A stretch of DNA of 64,000 bases. Origin: Coprococcus phoceensis. GTDB lineage: Bacteria; Bacillota; Clostridia; Lachnospirales; Lachnospiraceae. Under the pieces are notes generated by a model. It searched no databases. It was not told the DNA's origin and saw nothing but the letters and a program-made list of their open reading frames with translations. Of the stretch, positions 50,278 to 60,714 are shown piece by piece; positions within the stretch are counted from its first letter, which is position 1; each line of letters opens with the position of its first letter. A program made the translations under genes and the position numbers. The DNA is taken from NCBI RefSeq assembly GCF_900104635.1, contig NZ_FNWC01000007.1, positions 496,001 through 560,000 on the forward strand, in the 5' to 3' direction.

Positions 50278-51108
50278 ATGGAACAGAGAGAGACAATAAA
50301 AAGCAAAAAACGAATCGTGATCAAAGTGGGAACAACGACGATCACACATAAGGAAACGGGAAACATTGATTTGGAAAAGCTTGAGAAATTTGTGAGAATT
50401 TTAATCAATTTGAGAAATAAGGGAAAAGAAGTGATTGTTGTATCGTCTGGAGCAGTTGGAATCGGCAGACAGGTGCTTGGAATCTGGGAACGACTAGAAG
50501 AAAGTGCAATAAAGCAGGCGTGCGCAGCAGTCGGACAGGGACGAATGATGATGATGTATGAAAAACTGTTTGCAGAGTATGATCAGTTGACGGCACAGGT
50601 GTTGCTGACAAAAGAATCCATTATGAGTAAAGAGTGCAGGCAGGATGCGAGAAATACATTTGAGGAGCTGCTGCGTATGAACGTCGTTCCGATTGTAAAT
50701 GAAAATGATGCGATTTCTGTGGAGGAAGAGGCGTATGGAAATTTTGGAGACAATGATACAATGGCGGCTCATGTTGCCAGACTTGTGGAGGCAGATCTTT
50801 TAATCCTGATGTCGGATATCGAGGGACTTTATACAGATGACCCTCGGAAGAATCCAAATGCCAGATTTGTCCATACGGTGCGGTATATTGATGAGAAACT
50901 GGAGAGGATGGGAAAAGGAGCTGGAAGCGCTATGGGAACAGGAGGAATGGCGACGAAGATCGAAGCTGCGAAGGTTGCGACGAAGTCCGGGGCAGATATG
51001 GTTATTGCCAATGGAGCCAATATTTGTGCAATCAACGATATCATGGCAGGAAAGAAGATTGGAACATTGTTTATGGCAGAGAGGGAAAACGGGAGGAAAA
51101 TCATATGA
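50278..51108 (+). CDS. proB: Glutamate 5-kinase
   Basis: A 276-residue amino-acid kinase that phosphorylates glutamate, the first step of proline synthesis. Motifs: [41 protein letters not shown] and [18 protein letters not shown]. The C-terminal PUA domain found in many ProB proteins (~365 residues) is absent, a known short form. The start at 50278 follows AGAGGTG. Its TGA overlaps the ATG of proA. Confidence 0.95.
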   Translation: MEQRETIKSKKRIVIKVGTTTITHKETGNIDLEKLEKFVRILINLRNKGKEVIVVSSGAVGIGRQVLGIWERLEESAIKQACAAVGQGRMMMMYEKLFAEYDQLTAQVLLTKESIMSKECRQDARNTFEELLRMNVVPIVNENDAISVEEEAYGNFGDNDTMAAHVARLVEADLLILMSDIEGLYTDDPRKNPNARFVHTVRYIDEKLERMGKGAGSAMGTGGMATKIEAAKVATKSGADMVIANGANICAINDIMAGKKIGTLFMAERENGRKII

Positions 51109-52349
51109 AATACATGGAACAAATCGGAATGAGAAGCAAGGCGGCGAGCAGGAGTATCGGCTTACTGGGACAGAACAGAAGAAACGAGGCGCTGAAACAG
51201 GCAGCAAAAGAATTGAAGAAACAAGCAGCATTTTTACTGGAAGAGAATCAAAAAGACATTGCGAATGCGAGAGAAAAAGGAATGAAGGAATCTCTTATAG
51301 ACCGATTGATGCTGACTAGGGAACGCATTGCAGGAATTGCAGATGGGCTGTTACAGATTGCGGATCTGGAAGACCCAATCGGAATAGTGACGGATATGAA
51401 AGTGAGACCGAACGGACTTCGCATCGGAAAGAAAAGAGTGCCTCTGGGAGTTGTTGGAATCATCTATGAATCCAGACCAAATGTGACAGCAGATGCATTT
51501 GGTTTGTGCCTGAAATCAGGAAATGCTGTGATTTTAAGAGGTGGCAGTGATTGTATTTTTTCCAACAAGGCGATTGTGAGTGTGCTTCGAAAAGCACTTA
51601 ACGCCACACAGATTGAGGAAGATGCGGTAATCCTGATTGAAAATACGGATCGTGCAGTGGCACAGGAGATAATGCGGATGAACACGTATATTGATGTGCT
51701 CATTCCGAGAGGTGGAGCAGGATTGATCCAAACAGTTGTAAAGAACAGTACAGTTCCGGTTATTGAGACAGGCACGGGCAACTGTCATATATATGTAGAT
51801 GCGTTTGCAGATCTTCAGATGGCAGTGGAAATCATTGATAACGCCAAGACACAGCGCCTTGGTGTATGCAATGCATGTGAGTCGTTGGTGATTCATGAAG
51901 ATGTGGCGTGTCAGGTCGTTCCGATGATCTGTGACAGGCTGACGCAAAAGGGAGTTGCAATTCGAGGAGATCAAACTTCGATGGCGATAGACGAAAGAAT
52001 TACAACAGCATCGGACGATGACTGGGGGACGGAATATTTAGATAAGATGATTTCTCTGAAAGTCGTCTCTTCCATAGATGAAGCAATCGCCCATATCAAT
52101 ACGTATAATACTGGGCATTCGGAATCTATTATTACAGAGAATTATCGAAATGCACTGAAATTTCAGGATGAGATAGATGCAGCGGCAGTGTATGTGAATG
52201 CTTCGACGAGATTTACCGATGGATTTGAATTCGGTTTTGGGGCCGAGATTGGAATCAGTACACAGAAACTTCATGCGAGAGGTCCGATGGGATTGGACGC
52301 CCTTACGACAACCAAATATATTATTTTCGGAGATGGTCAGATTCGATAA
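51105..52349 (+). CDS. proA: Glutamate-5-semialdehyde dehydrogenase (gamma-glutamyl phosphate reductase)
   Basis: A 414-residue enzyme reducing gamma-glutamyl phosphate to the semialdehyde that cyclises to P5C. Motifs: [43 protein letters not shown] (preceding the catalytic Cys in [11 protein letters not shown]) and [22 protein letters not shown]. It overlaps proB by 4 nt, with GGGAGG upstream. No proC follows; the P5C-reductase-like gene at 6514 could close the pathway. Confidence 0.96.
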   Translation: MKYMEQIGMRSKAASRSIGLLGQNRRNEALKQAAKELKKQAAFLLEENQKDIANAREKGMKESLIDRLMLTRERIAGIADGLLQIADLEDPIGIVTDMKVRPNGLRIGKKRVPLGVVGIIYESRPNVTADAFGLCLKSGNAVILRGGSDCIFSNKAIVSVLRKALNATQIEEDAVILIENTDRAVAQEIMRMNTYIDVLIPRGGAGLIQTVVKNSTVPVIETGTGNCHIYVDAFADLQMAVEIIDNAKTQRLGVCNACESLVIHEDVACQVVPMICDRLTQKGVAIRGDQTSMAIDERITTASDDDWGTEYLDKMISLKVVSSIDEAIAHINTYNTGHSESIITENYRNALKFQDEIDAAAVYVNASTRFTDGFEFGFGAEIGISTQKLHARGPMGLDALTTTKYIIFGDGQIR

Positions 52350-52354
52350 AATGA

Positions 52355-52475
52355 AAAGAAATACTTGCATAATATGCAAAAACGATGTATACTTATGCAA
52401 GTATTTCTTTTATGTATCGTAAAACGTTACTTTGGTAACGTGCGAAAGGTTTGTGTTGCATTTTGCGATGCAAGT
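52355..52475 (+). promoter_or_regulatory. argC promoter region with TTGCAT/ATGCAA dyads
   Basis: TTGCAT (52365-52370) and TATACT (52388-52393) are 17 nt apart. The palindrome TTGCATAATATGCAA covers the -35 box, and a second dyad TTGCAT-N6-ATGCAA lies at 52458-52475. Positions 52355-52410 also form a long stem ending in TTTCTTTTATG that can terminate proBA. Arginine-dependent repression is inferred from the shared motif at argG. Confidence 0.65.
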
Positions 52476-52513
52476 GTTAAAATTAGAAAAAAGGAAGAAA
52501 GGATGTTGGTTGT

Positions 52514-53554
52514 ATGATCAAAGTGGGAATTATTGGTGCCACCGGCTATGCGGGGGGAGAACTTGTCCGTATTTTAATGGGACATAAACATGCAGAAATC
52601 AAGTGGTATGGCTCCAGGAGTTATATTGATAAAAAGTATTGTGAAGTGTATCAGAACATGTTTCAGATTGTTGATGCAGTCTGTATGGATGATAACATGA
52701 AAGCGCTGGCAGATGAGGTGGATGTCATATTTACGGCGACACCGCAGGGGCTTTGCGCATCACTGATCGATGAGGAAATCTTGTCCAAAGTAAAAGTCAT
52801 AGATCTGAGCGCAGATTTCCGTATTAAGGACGTGGAGACGTATGAAAAATGGTATGGGATCGAGCATAAAAGTCCTCAGTTTATCGAGGAGGCAGTGTAT
52901 GGACTTTGTGAGATCAACCGTGAGGATGTAAAACATGCAAGACTTGTGGCAAATCCGGGATGTTATCCGACATGCTCAACACTGTCAGTTTATCCGCTCG
53001 CAAAAGAAGGACTGATTGACATGAGCACGGTTATTATTGATGCAAAATCAGGAACTTCTGGAGCCGGAAGAGGGGCGAAAGTGGATAATCTTTACTGTGA
53101 AGTGAATGAGAATATCAAAGCGTATGGGGTGGCTGTTCACCGACATACACCAGAGATTGAAGAACAGCTTGGCTATGCCGCAGGCGAGAACGTACTTTTG
53201 AATTTTACGCCACATCTTGTTCCGATGAATCGGGGAATTTTGGTGACGGCATATGCAGCCTTAAAGAAAACAGTGACCTATGAGGAAGTAAAGGCGATTT
53301 ATGATAAGTATTATCAGAAAGAAAAATTTGTGCGTGTATTGGAAAAAGATGTCTGCCCGCAGACAAAATGGGTGGAGGGCAGCAACTATGTAGATGTGAA
53401 TTTTAAAATCGATGAGCGGACGAACAGAATCATTATGATGGGAGCGATGGACAATCTTGTAAAAGGTGCGGCAGGTCAGGCGGTACAGAACATGAATCTG
53501 ATGTTTGGACTGCCGGAGACGACAGGACTTGAGCTTGTTCCGATGTTTCCATAA
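52514..53554 (+). CDS. argC: N-acetyl-gamma-glutamyl-phosphate reductase
   Basis: A 346-residue NADPH-dependent enzyme, third step of the acetylated arginine pathway. N-terminal Rossmann motif VGIIGATGYAGGELVRIL, catalytic Cys in NPGCYPTCS, then SGTSGAGRGAKVDNLYCEVN and AVHRHTPEIEEQLG with the catalytic His. Full length. Ribosome site: GAAAGGATG. First gene of argC-GNAT-J-B-D. Confidence 0.96.
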   Translation: MIKVGIIGATGYAGGELVRILMGHKHAEIKWYGSRSYIDKKYCEVYQNMFQIVDAVCMDDNMKALADEVDVIFTATPQGLCASLIDEEILSKVKVIDLSADFRIKDVETYEKWYGIEHKSPQFIEEAVYGLCEINREDVKHARLVANPGCYPTCSTLSVYPLAKEGLIDMSTVIIDAKSGTSGAGRGAKVDNLYCEVNENIKAYGVAVHRHTPEIEEQLGYAAGENVLLNFTPHLVPMNRGILVTAYAALKKTVTYEEVKAIYDKYYQKEKFVRVLEKDVCPQTKWVEGSNYVDVNFKIDERTNRIIMMGAMDNLVKGAAGQAVQNMNLMFGLPETTGLELVPMFP

Positions 53555-53575
53555 AACAGTCAGGAGAAGGGTAAC

Positions 53576-54019
53576 ATGATTAGACAAATGACGATAGAAG
53601 ATTATGAAGGTGTCTATGCACTGTGGATGAAGATTCACGGGTTTGGAATCCGGAGTATTGACGATTCGAAAGAAGGGGTCGAACGTTTTTTGAAACGGAA
53701 TCCAACAACAAGTATTGTCGCAGTGGAGGATGAAAAGATTGTCGGAAGCATCCTGTGTGGACACGATGGAAGAAGGGGATGCCTCTATCATGTATGTGTG
53801 GACGAAGCGTATCGGATGCACGGAATCGGACGGAGTATGGTAGTGAAAGCGATGGAGGCATTAAAAGAAGAGAAGATTAATAAAGTATCATTGATTGCGT
53901 TTATGGAAAACGATATTGGAAATGCATTTTGGAATGAAATCGGATGGACGAAGCGGGAAGATTTAAATTATTACGAATTTACGTTGAATGAAGCAAATAT
54001 TACTGCGTTTAATAAATAA
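53576..54019 (+). CDS. GNAT-family acetyltransferase inside the arginine operon
   Basis: A 147-residue acetyltransferase: MIRQMTIEDYEGVYALWMKI, then VAVEDEKIVGSILCGHDGRRGCLYHVCVDEAYRMHGIGRSMV with the acetyl-CoA loop, and GNAFWNEIGW at the end. It lies 21 nt after argC and 13 nt before argJ, in frame with the operon. Arginine operons with bifunctional ArgJ do not need ArgA, so an N-acetylglutamate synthase role is possible but unproven; the fold could equally modify a protein or small molecule. Confidence 0.85.
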   Translation: MIRQMTIEDYEGVYALWMKIHGFGIRSIDDSKEGVERFLKRNPTTSIVAVEDEKIVGSILCGHDGRRGCLYHVCVDEAYRMHGIGRSMVVKAMEALKEEKINKVSLIAFMENDIGNAFWNEIGWTKREDLNYYEFTLNEANITAFNK

Positions 54020-54032
54020 AAAGGAGATGTGC

Positions 54033-55259
54033 ATGATGAAGATTGTAAAAGGTGGAGTGACGAAAGCAAAAGGATTTGAGGCGGCAGGTGTCGAGGCAAA
54101 TATCAAGTATCAGGGACGTACAGATATGGCGATCATTTTCAGCAAAGAGCCGTGTGTGGCGGCAGGAACATTTACGACGAATGTGGCAAAAGCGGCGCCG
54201 GTTACATGGGATCAGAAAATTGTAAAGGAAGGCAAAGCGGCACAGGCGATCATTGTGAATTCGGGGATTGCTAATGCCTGCACAGGGGCTGAAGGATACG
54301 GATACTGCAAAGATACTGCGGATGCGGCAGCGAAAGAGTTGGGGATTTCGGCAGACAGTGTTCTTCTTGGATCGACAGGAGTCATCGGAAAACAGCTTCC
54401 AATTGACCGCATCCAGGCAGGAGTAAAAATGCTTGCAGAGGCGAAAAGTGATACTGTTCAGGCCGGGACAGAGGCTGCAAAAGCAATTATGACGACAGAT
54501 ACCTGTGAGAAAGAGATTGCAGTGGAGATTGAGATTGGCGGCAAGACAGTCACGATTGGCGGAATGGCGAAGGGTTCCGGCATGATTCACCCGAATATGT
54601 GTACGATGCTGAGCTTTATCACGACAGATGCTGCGATTTCCAAAACAGCGCTTCAAAAAGCATTGAGTGAGGATGTCGACGATACTTATAACATGATTTC
54701 TGTGGATGGAGACACATCTACAAACGATACGGTGCTTGTCATAGCAAATGGAATGGCAGAAAACGAAAAGATTGTGGAAGGAACGAAGGAATACGAGGTG
54801 TTTGCAGAGGCGCTTCATGAGATTAATGAATATCTGGCAAAGAAGATTGCAGGAGATGGAGAAGGGGCGACTGCATTATTCGAAGTAAATGTTGTCGGAG
54901 CCCAGACAAAGGAGCAGGCTGTCTTATTAAGCAAAGCAATTGCATGCTCGAATCTGACAAAGACAGCGATTGCGGGACACGATGCGAACTGGGGTCGTAT
55001 TATCTGTGCGATGGGATACTCAGGAGCACAATTTGATCCAGAGAAAGTGGATTTGTTTTTTGAGAGTGCGGCAGGAAAGATTCAGATTGCAGAAAATGGA
55101 ACTGCTGTAGATTACAGTGAGGAGAAGGCAACTGAAATTTTATCACAGCCGATTGTGACAGCAACAGCTGACGTTAAGATGGGTGATGCAAAAGCGACGG
55201 CATGGGGATGTGATCTGACACACGGATACATTGAAATTAACGCAGATTACAGAAGCTAA
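54033..55259 (+). CDS. argJ: Ornithine acetyltransferase / N-acetylglutamate synthase
   Basis: A 408-residue autoprocessing enzyme that moves the acetyl group from N-acetylornithine to glutamate. The cleavage motif region reads [20 protein letters not shown]; the Thr after Cys is the nucleophile exposed by self-cleavage (Ala replaces Cys in many homologues). [16 protein letters not shown] and [19 protein letters not shown] are conserved in the family. The start at 54033 (or 54036) follows AAAGGAGATG. Confidence 0.96.
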   Translation: MMKIVKGGVTKAKGFEAAGVEANIKYQGRTDMAIIFSKEPCVAAGTFTTNVAKAAPVTWDQKIVKEGKAAQAIIVNSGIANACTGAEGYGYCKDTADAAAKELGISADSVLLGSTGVIGKQLPIDRIQAGVKMLAEAKSDTVQAGTEAAKAIMTTDTCEKEIAVEIEIGGKTVTIGGMAKGSGMIHPNMCTMLSFITTDAAISKTALQKALSEDVDDTYNMISVDGDTSTNDTVLVIANGMAENEKIVEGTKEYEVFAEALHEINEYLAKKIAGDGEGATALFEVNVVGAQTKEQAVLLSKAIACSNLTKTAIAGHDANWGRIICAMGYSGAQFDPEKVDLFFESAAGKIQIAENGTAVDYSEEKATEILSQPIVTATADVKMGDAKATAWGCDLTHGYIEINADYRS

Positions 55260-55278
55260 TAAAGGGAGGAAAACGAAG

Positions 55279-56178
55279 ATGAGTCCAAATATGCAAAAAT
55301 TCTTAAGTAAAGCGGAGGTGCTGATCGAGGCGCTTCCATATATACAGAGATTTAACCGGAAAATTATTGTCGTAAAATATGGCGGAAGCGCCATGGTGGA
55401 TGAAGACCTGAAAAGACGTGTCATAGAGGATGTAACCTTATTAAAACTTGTTGGGTTTAAGCCGATTATTGTGCACGGTGGTGGAAAAGAGATCAGCAAG
55501 TGGGTGGAAAAAGCAGGGATGAAGCCACAGTTTATCAACGGTCTGCGTGTGACTGATGCCGATACGATGGAAGTTGCTGAGATGGTTCTTGGAAAAGTGA
55601 ATAAAAGTCTGGTACAACTTGTGGAGTCTCTTGGGGTTCGAGCAATCGGAATCAGCGGAAAAGACGGTGGATTGTTGAAAGTGGAAAAGAAACTGTCAGA
55701 CGGCGCAGACATCGGATATGTGGGGGAAGTAACGCAGGTAAACGCTGAGATTTTGTACGATCTTTTGGAAAAAGACTTTTTGCCGATTGTATGTCCGGTT
55801 GGTCTGGATGATAATTTTGAGACTTATAACATCAATGCAGATGATGCGGCATGTGCGATCGCGCGTGCGATGGAGGCGGAGAAGCTTGCATTTTTGACAG
55901 ATATCGAGGGAGTTTACAAAGATCCGAAAGATCCTAAGACGTTGATTTCGGAGCTGACGGTAGAACAGGCAGAAACGCTTATGAAAGAGGGCTACATCGG
56001 CGGAGGCATGCTTCCAAAGCTGCAAAACTGTATTGATGCGATTGAGAACGGTGTATCCAGAGTGCATATTTTGGACGGCAGAATCCCGCATTGTCTGTTG
56101 TTGGAAATCTTTACAAACAAAGGGATTGGAACTGCGATTTTAAAGGATGAAGAAAGTAGGTTTTACCATGAAAAATAA
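55279..56178 (+). CDS. argB: Acetylglutamate kinase
   Basis: A 299-residue amino-acid kinase that phosphorylates N-acetylglutamate. Motifs: [63 protein letters not shown], and [18 protein letters not shown]. Its N-terminal helix (about 20 residues before the kinase core) is the feature that binds arginine in feedback-inhibited ArgB. The start at 55279 follows AAAGGGAGG. Overlaps argD by 11 nt. Confidence 0.96.
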   Translation: MSPNMQKFLSKAEVLIEALPYIQRFNRKIIVVKYGGSAMVDEDLKRRVIEDVTLLKLVGFKPIIVHGGGKEISKWVEKAGMKPQFINGLRVTDADTMEVAEMVLGKVNKSLVQLVESLGVRAIGISGKDGGLLKVEKKLSDGADIGYVGEVTQVNAEILYDLLEKDFLPIVCPVGLDDNFETYNINADDAACAIARAMEAEKLAFLTDIEGVYKDPKDPKTLISELTVEQAETLMKEGYIGGGMLPKLQNCIDAIENGVSRVHILDGRIPHCLLLEIFTNKGIGTAILKDEESRFYHEK

Positions 56179-57352
56179 TTATATTGAGACAGCAGAACAA
56201 TCACTTCTTCATACATATAACCGTTATCAGATTGTTCTGGAAAAAGGAGAAGGCGTCTATCTGTATGACACAGAAGGAAAGAAATATTTAGATTTTGCAG
56301 CCGGAATTGCGGTATGTTCCCTTGGATATGGCCATCCTAAATATACAGAAGGTCTGAAACAACAAATGGAGAAGTTGTTACATACGTCCAATCTGTTCTA
56401 CAGCGTGCCGTCAGCAAAAGCAGCAGAACATCTAAGACAAGTGTCTTGCATGGATCGTGTATTTTTTACAAACAGCGGAACAGAGGCGATTGAAGGGGCG
56501 CTGAAAGCTGCCCGAAAGTATGCTTATACGAAACAGAGTGGCCGGTATGAGTTTATTGCGATGAACCATTCCTTTCATGGAAGAAGTATGGGGGCGCTTT
56601 CCGTGACAGGTACAGAACAATATAGAAAACCATTTGAACCGTTGGTGGAAGGTGTAAAATTTGCCGATTATAATGATTTGGAAAGTGTGAAAGCACTTCT
56701 GTCTGACAAGACCTGTGCGATTATTTTGGAGACAGTGCAGGGGGAAGGCGGGATCTACCCGGCGGAAACCTCTTTTTTGGAAGGGCTTCGAGCGCTTTGC
56801 GACGAGCAGGATATTTTGCTTATCTTTGATGAGATTCAGTGCGGTATGGGAAGAACCGGATCTATGTTTGCATGGCAGGGATACGGAGTCAAACCAGATA
56901 TTATGACGATGGCAAAGGCGATTGGAAACGGTGTGCCGGTAGGGGCATTTGCGATGACGGAGAAGGTCGCAAAGGCTTCGCTGCTCCCGGGAGATCACGG
57001 AACGACATACGGAGGAAATCCGCTTGTGTGTGCGGCGGTTGACACGGTGCTTCAGATTTTTGAAGAGGAACATCTGCTGGAGCATGTAAAGGAAGTGAGC
57101 GTCTATCTGGAAGAACAGTTAGATCAGCTTGTGAAAGAAAGCAGTGCTGTGAAAGAAAGACGCGGAAAAGGACTTATGCAGGGGCTTGTTTTGGAAAAAC
57201 CGGTCACAGAAGTGATTCGAAAAGGAATGGAGCATGGGCTTATCACAATCTCTGCAGGAGGTAATGTGCTGCGCCTTGTACCACCGCTAGTGATCACAAA
57301 AGAACATGTGGATGAGATGATCGAGAAATTGTCAAAAGCGTTGGAAGAATAA
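56168..57352 (+). CDS. argD: Acetylornithine aminotransferase
   Basis: A 394-residue class III PLP aminotransferase. Motifs: [74 protein letters not shown], then the PLP lysine in [16 protein letters not shown] and [14 protein letters not shown]. It makes N-acetylornithine. Start ATG 56168 lies within the end of argB. It is the last gene of the operon. Confidence 0.95.
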   Translation: MKNNYIETAEQSLLHTYNRYQIVLEKGEGVYLYDTEGKKYLDFAAGIAVCSLGYGHPKYTEGLKQQMEKLLHTSNLFYSVPSAKAAEHLRQVSCMDRVFFTNSGTEAIEGALKAARKYAYTKQSGRYEFIAMNHSFHGRSMGALSVTGTEQYRKPFEPLVEGVKFADYNDLESVKALLSDKTCAIILETVQGEGGIYPAETSFLEGLRALCDEQDILLIFDEIQCGMGRTGSMFAWQGYGVKPDIMTMAKAIGNGVPVGAFAMTEKVAKASLLPGDHGTTYGGNPLVCAAVDTVLQIFEEEHLLEHVKEVSVYLEEQLDQLVKESSAVKERRGKGLMQGLVLEKPVTEVIRKGMEHGLITISAGGNVLRLVPPLVITKEHVDEMIEKLSKALEE

Positions 57353-57424
57353 AATTCAGAAGAATAAATAAAAACCCGATTCATTGGACAGACTAAAAGT
57401 GAAAAATTTTTAGGAGGGATCTCA

Positions 57425-57859
57425 ATGATTGGGTTTTTTATTGCGTTAGTATCAGGTGCGCTGATGAGTGTACAGGGGGTGTTTAACACACAGGTGACGA
57501 AGACGACAGGAATGTGGGTGTCAAATGGATGGGTGCAGCTCAGTGCATTTGCGGTATGTCTTGTGGCATGGTTCATCGCCGGAAGAGACGATGTCATGAC
57601 GATTGCAAAAGTAGAGCCGAAATATATGTTGCTTGGAGGTGTGATCGGAGCTGGGATTACATGGACGGTTATCAAGAGTATGGAGCAGTTAGGACCTGCA
57701 AAGGCGGCTCTTTTGATCGTGATTTCGCAGCTTATCATCGCATATGTCATTGAATTGCTGGGTCTGTTCGGTGTCGATAAACAGCCGGTTGACTGGAGAA
57801 AAATCGGTGGTATGGCGCTTGCTTTGATCGGTGTGGCTATCTTTCAATGGGAGCGTTAA
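57425..57859 (+). CDS. DMT-family transporter (YdcZ/DUF606-like)
   Basis: A 144-residue membrane protein with five hydrophobic helices, opening GFFIALVSGALMSVQGVFNTQVTK, typical of YdcZ/DUF606 half-size transporters that likely form dimers. MLLGGVIGAGITWTVIKSMEQLGPAKAALLIV is the best-conserved part. The substrate is unknown. Ribosome site: TTAGGAGGG. Confidence 0.8.
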   Translation: MIGFFIALVSGALMSVQGVFNTQVTKTTGMWVSNGWVQLSAFAVCLVAWFIAGRDDVMTIAKVEPKYMLLGGVIGAGITWTVIKSMEQLGPAKAALLIVISQLIIAYVIELLGLFGVDKQPVDWRKIGGMALALIGVAIFQWER

Positions 57860-57897
57860 AAGATTTCATGGAAATGTAACAAGACTGTAAAAATTTG

Positions 57898-57926
57898 TTG
57901 TAATTTAAAAAGAAATTCGTTACAAT
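57898..57926 (+). promoter_or_regulatory. Promoter of the comEA operon
   Basis: TTGTAA (57898-57903) and TACAAT (57921-57926) are 17 nt apart, 55 nt before comEA. Confidence 0.6.
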
Positions 57927-57980
57927 AAGAATGTCTAAGCATAGAGGGGTGTCTGTAGTAGTTTATACTATGGAGGGTTT

Positions 57981-58556
57981 ATGCAAAAGATTATAAAAAC
58001 AAGTATTATATGGATCATTTTTATGTTGGGCTGCTGTGGGTGTCAGAAGAAGGAACAGCCGATACAAGAATTGGAAGAGATTGGATCTGAGAAGTCAGAG
58101 ACATCCAAAAAAGAAGAGACAAAAGAGAAAAAGAGCATATATGTCTATGTCTGCGGAGCTGTTATGCAGGCAGGTGTATATGAGTTACAACAAGACAGCA
58201 GAGTGTATGAGGCGATACAAAAAGCAGGAGGATTTGCAGAGAATGCGGATATATCTGAGATTAATCAAGCCGCGCTTTTGCAGGATGAAGAACAGATTTA
58301 TGTGCCGGCAGCGGGCGAAGTGGATCATTCATTAAAAGAAGAGGGCGAAGCAGGTGATGCGGGTGGGAAAGTCAATCTGAATACCGCCACAAAAGAAGAA
58401 TTGATGACACTTGCCGGGATTGGCGAATCCAAAGCGGACAGTATTATAAAATATCGGGAAGAACATGGGAAATTCCAATCCATAGAGGATATTAAGCAGA
58501 TTGAAGGAATTAAAGACGGTGTCTTTCAGAAAATAAAAGATCTTATTACAGTTTAA
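57981..58556 (+). CDS. comEA: ComEA-family DNA-binding lipoprotein
   Basis: A 191-residue protein. A lipobox-like signal (FMLGCCGC) is followed by a charged linker, an SLBB-like domain (IYVYVCGAVMQAGVYEL, AGGFAENADISEINQAALLQDEEQIYVP) and a C-terminal helix-hairpin-helix (KVNLNTATKEELMTLAGIGESKADSIIKYREEHG). It binds DNA outside the membrane for uptake by ComEC. Its partner comEC lies 3 kb downstream, separated by a two-component system and a GerMN gene. Ribosome site: TGGAGGG. Confidence 0.92.
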   Translation: MQKIIKTSIIWIIFMLGCCGCQKKEQPIQELEEIGSEKSETSKKEETKEKKSIYVYVCGAVMQAGVYELQQDSRVYEAIQKAGGFAENADISEINQAALLQDEEQIYVPAAGEVDHSLKEEGEAGDAGGKVNLNTATKEELMTLAGIGESKADSIIKYREEHGKFQSIEDIKQIEGIKDGVFQKIKDLITV

Positions 58557-58575
58557 ATATAGAGGGAGATAAACA

Positions 58576-59265
58576 ATGGGAAAAAGGGTATTAGTTGTAG
58601 ATGATGAAAAATTAATTGTAAAAGGGATTCGTTTCAGCCTGATGCAGGACGGTATGGAAGTGGACTGTGCCTATGATGGGGAGGAGGCATTGGAACTTGC
58701 GAAGAATAACGAATATGATCTGCTCCTTTTAGATGTCATGCTGCCAAAGATGGATGGATTTGCAGTATGCCAGCAGATTCGTGATTTTTCTGATGTGCCG
58801 ATTGTCATGCTGACTGCAAAAGGAGATGACATGGATAAGATTTTGGGGCTGGAATATGGTGCGGATGATTATATTACAAAACCATTTAACATTTTGGAAG
58901 TGAAAGCAAGAATCAAAGCCATTATGAGAAGAACCGGAAGAAAAGAAGAAAAAACGGTAGAAAGTAATGTTTTGGTCAAACATGATATGAAGATCGACTG
59001 TGAGAGCAGAAGAGTGTTTATTCAGGAGCGAGAGATCAATCTGACAGCGAAAGAATTTGATCTTTTGGAACTGCTCGCAAAGAATCCGGATAAAGTATAC
59101 AGCAGAGAAAAGCTGTTGAATCTGGTATGGGGATATGAGTACCCGGGAGACGCAAGAACGGTAGATGTACATATCAGACGTTTGAGAGAAAAAATAGAGA
59201 AACATCCAAGTGATCCGAAATATGTATATACGAAGTGGGGAGTTGGTTACTATTTTAGGGGTTAA
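58576..59265 (+). CDS. OmpR/PhoB-type response regulator
   Basis: A 229-residue regulator. Receiver domain: VLVVDDEKLIVKGI (acidic pair), LLLDVMLPKMDGF with the phosphorylated Asp at about residue 52, MLTAKGD and ITKPFNILEV. DNA-binding domain: INLTAKEFDLLELLAKNPDKVYSREKLL and DARTVDVHIRRLREKIE. Ends FRG. The histidine kinase gene overlaps its 3' end. Ribosome site: AGGGAG. Confidence 0.95.
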   Translation: MGKRVLVVDDEKLIVKGIRFSLMQDGMEVDCAYDGEEALELAKNNEYDLLLLDVMLPKMDGFAVCQQIRDFSDVPIVMLTAKGDDMDKILGLEYGADDYITKPFNILEVKARIKAIMRRTGRKEEKTVESNVLVKHDMKIDCESRRVFIQEREINLTAKEFDLLELLAKNPDKVYSREKLLNLVWGYEYPGDARTVDVHIRRLREKIEKHPSDPKYVYTKWGVGYYFRG

Positions 59266-60688
59266 ATGGCAGATTAAAAGTAAACTTATTAAAAGTCTGC
59301 GTTCCAGACTTGTTCTGCTCATTATGATTACCAGTATACTTCCGTGTATCGTATTGAAAGAGACGCTTTTGAAGCAGTATGAGGAGAATGCGGTTTCACT
59401 AAAAAGTGCTGAAGTACAGAATCAGGGAACGATTCTGTGTAATCAGTTGAGCAGTTCTAATTACTTGGAAGGAACTGCTTCAGAGGCAATCAACTCAGAG
59501 ATTTTGCAGTTGTCGAATATTTATAATGGGCGAGTGATGGTGATTGACTCAGAATATCGCATTGTGAAGGACACTTTCGGAACAGAAGAAGGAAAGACGA
59601 TCATCTCCTCTGATGTTGTTCAGTGTTTTGACGGGAAATCGACGAACCATTATGATGCGAAGGAGCGTTATATTGAGGTGACGTCCCCTATTATGGCGGG
59701 AAGCGGTAAAGAGATTATCGGAGTTGTTCTCATTAGCATCTCTGCGGATAGTATTTTGGATACATTGGAGATGCTGGAATCAAATGCCAATATTATTTTA
59801 GGGATGACAGTATTACTTTTGGTTGTCATAGTATCGTTTCTTTCTAATAAGATGGTCAAACCGTTTGCGAGAATCACTCAGGCGATTGAGGATGTGACAG
59901 AAGGGTATGACAATGACTATCTGAAAGAGAATGCCTATACGGAAACGAAACAGATTTCTGATGCGTTTAACAAGATGTTGGGACGTTTGAAGGTATTGGA
60001 TGACTCTAGACAGGAGTTTGTATCCAATGTGTCGCATGAATTGAAGACGCCGCTTACGTCTATGAAAGTACTTGCAGATTCACTTCTTGCACAGGAGGAT
60101 GTGCCGGTGGAACTATATCAGGAATTTATGGGAGATATTACAGAGGAGATTGAGCGTGAGAACAAGATTATCAACGATTTACTCTCTCTTGTAAAGATGG
60201 ATAAGACAGCCTCTGATCTGAATGTAAAACCGGAGAATATTAACGAGTTGGTAGAACGGATATTGAAGCGGGTGCGCCCGATTGCGGCAGTGCGCAATAT
60301 AGAAGTTGTGTTTGAAAGTTTTCGACCGGTAACAGCAGAAGTCGATGAAGTAAAGCTTTCTCTTGCTATATCGAATTTAGTGGAGAATGCAATCAAGTAC
60401 AATAAAGAAGATGGGTGGGTACATGTGTCACTCAACGCGGATCACAAATATTTTTATGTGAAGGTTGCAGATTCTGGAATTGGAATACCGGAGGAGTCGA
60501 TTGAACATATTTTTGAGAGATTTTATCGTGTGGATAAATCGCACTCTAGAGAGATTGGCGGAACAGGGCTTGGATTGGCGATTGCGAGAAATGCGATCGT
60601 CATGCACCGTGGAGCTGTGAAGGTATACAGTGAAGAGGGGACAGGAACAACCTTTACCGTGCGTGTTCCACTGAACTATATTGTGTAA
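59210..60688 (+). CDS. Sensor histidine kinase
   Basis: A kinase of about 480-492 residues. N-terminal membrane helix (LVLLIMITSILPCIVL), an extracellular sensor domain to about residue 185, a second helix (NIILGMTVLLLVVIVSFL), HAMP, then FVSNVSHELKTPLTSM (phosphorylated His), NLVENAIKYN, DSGIGIPEE and GGTGLGLAIAR. The start is unclear: there is no ATG with a ribosome site. GTG 59210, ATG 59222 or TTG 59243 are possible, all overlapping the regulator gene. Confidence 0.93.
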   Translation: MIRNMYIRSGELVTILGVKWQIKSKLIKSLRSRLVLLIMITSILPCIVLKETLLKQYEENAVSLKSAEVQNQGTILCNQLSSSNYLEGTASEAINSEILQLSNIYNGRVMVIDSEYRIVKDTFGTEEGKTIISSDVVQCFDGKSTNHYDAKERYIEVTSPIMAGSGKEIIGVVLISISADSILDTLEMLESNANIILGMTVLLLVVIVSFLSNKMVKPFARITQAIEDVTEGYDNDYLKENAYTETKQISDAFNKMLGRLKVLDDSRQEFVSNVSHELKTPLTSMKVLADSLLAQEDVPVELYQEFMGDITEEIERENKIINDLLSLVKMDKTASDLNVKPENINELVERILKRVRPIAAVRNIEVVFESFRPVTAEVDEVKLSLAISNLVENAIKYNKEDGWVHVSLNADHKYFYVKVADSGIGIPEESIEHIFERFYRVDKSHSREIGGTGLGLAIARNAIVMHRGAVKVYSEEGTGTTFTVRVPLNYIV

Positions 60689-60714
60689 ATGCAGGCGGAG
60701 AAAAGGGGAATGAC

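Noticed and set aside
54009..54818. 269-codon minus-strand frame over argJ
   Set aside because: It is the shadow of a clear argJ gene, rich in Cys, His and Arg, and has no ribosome site.
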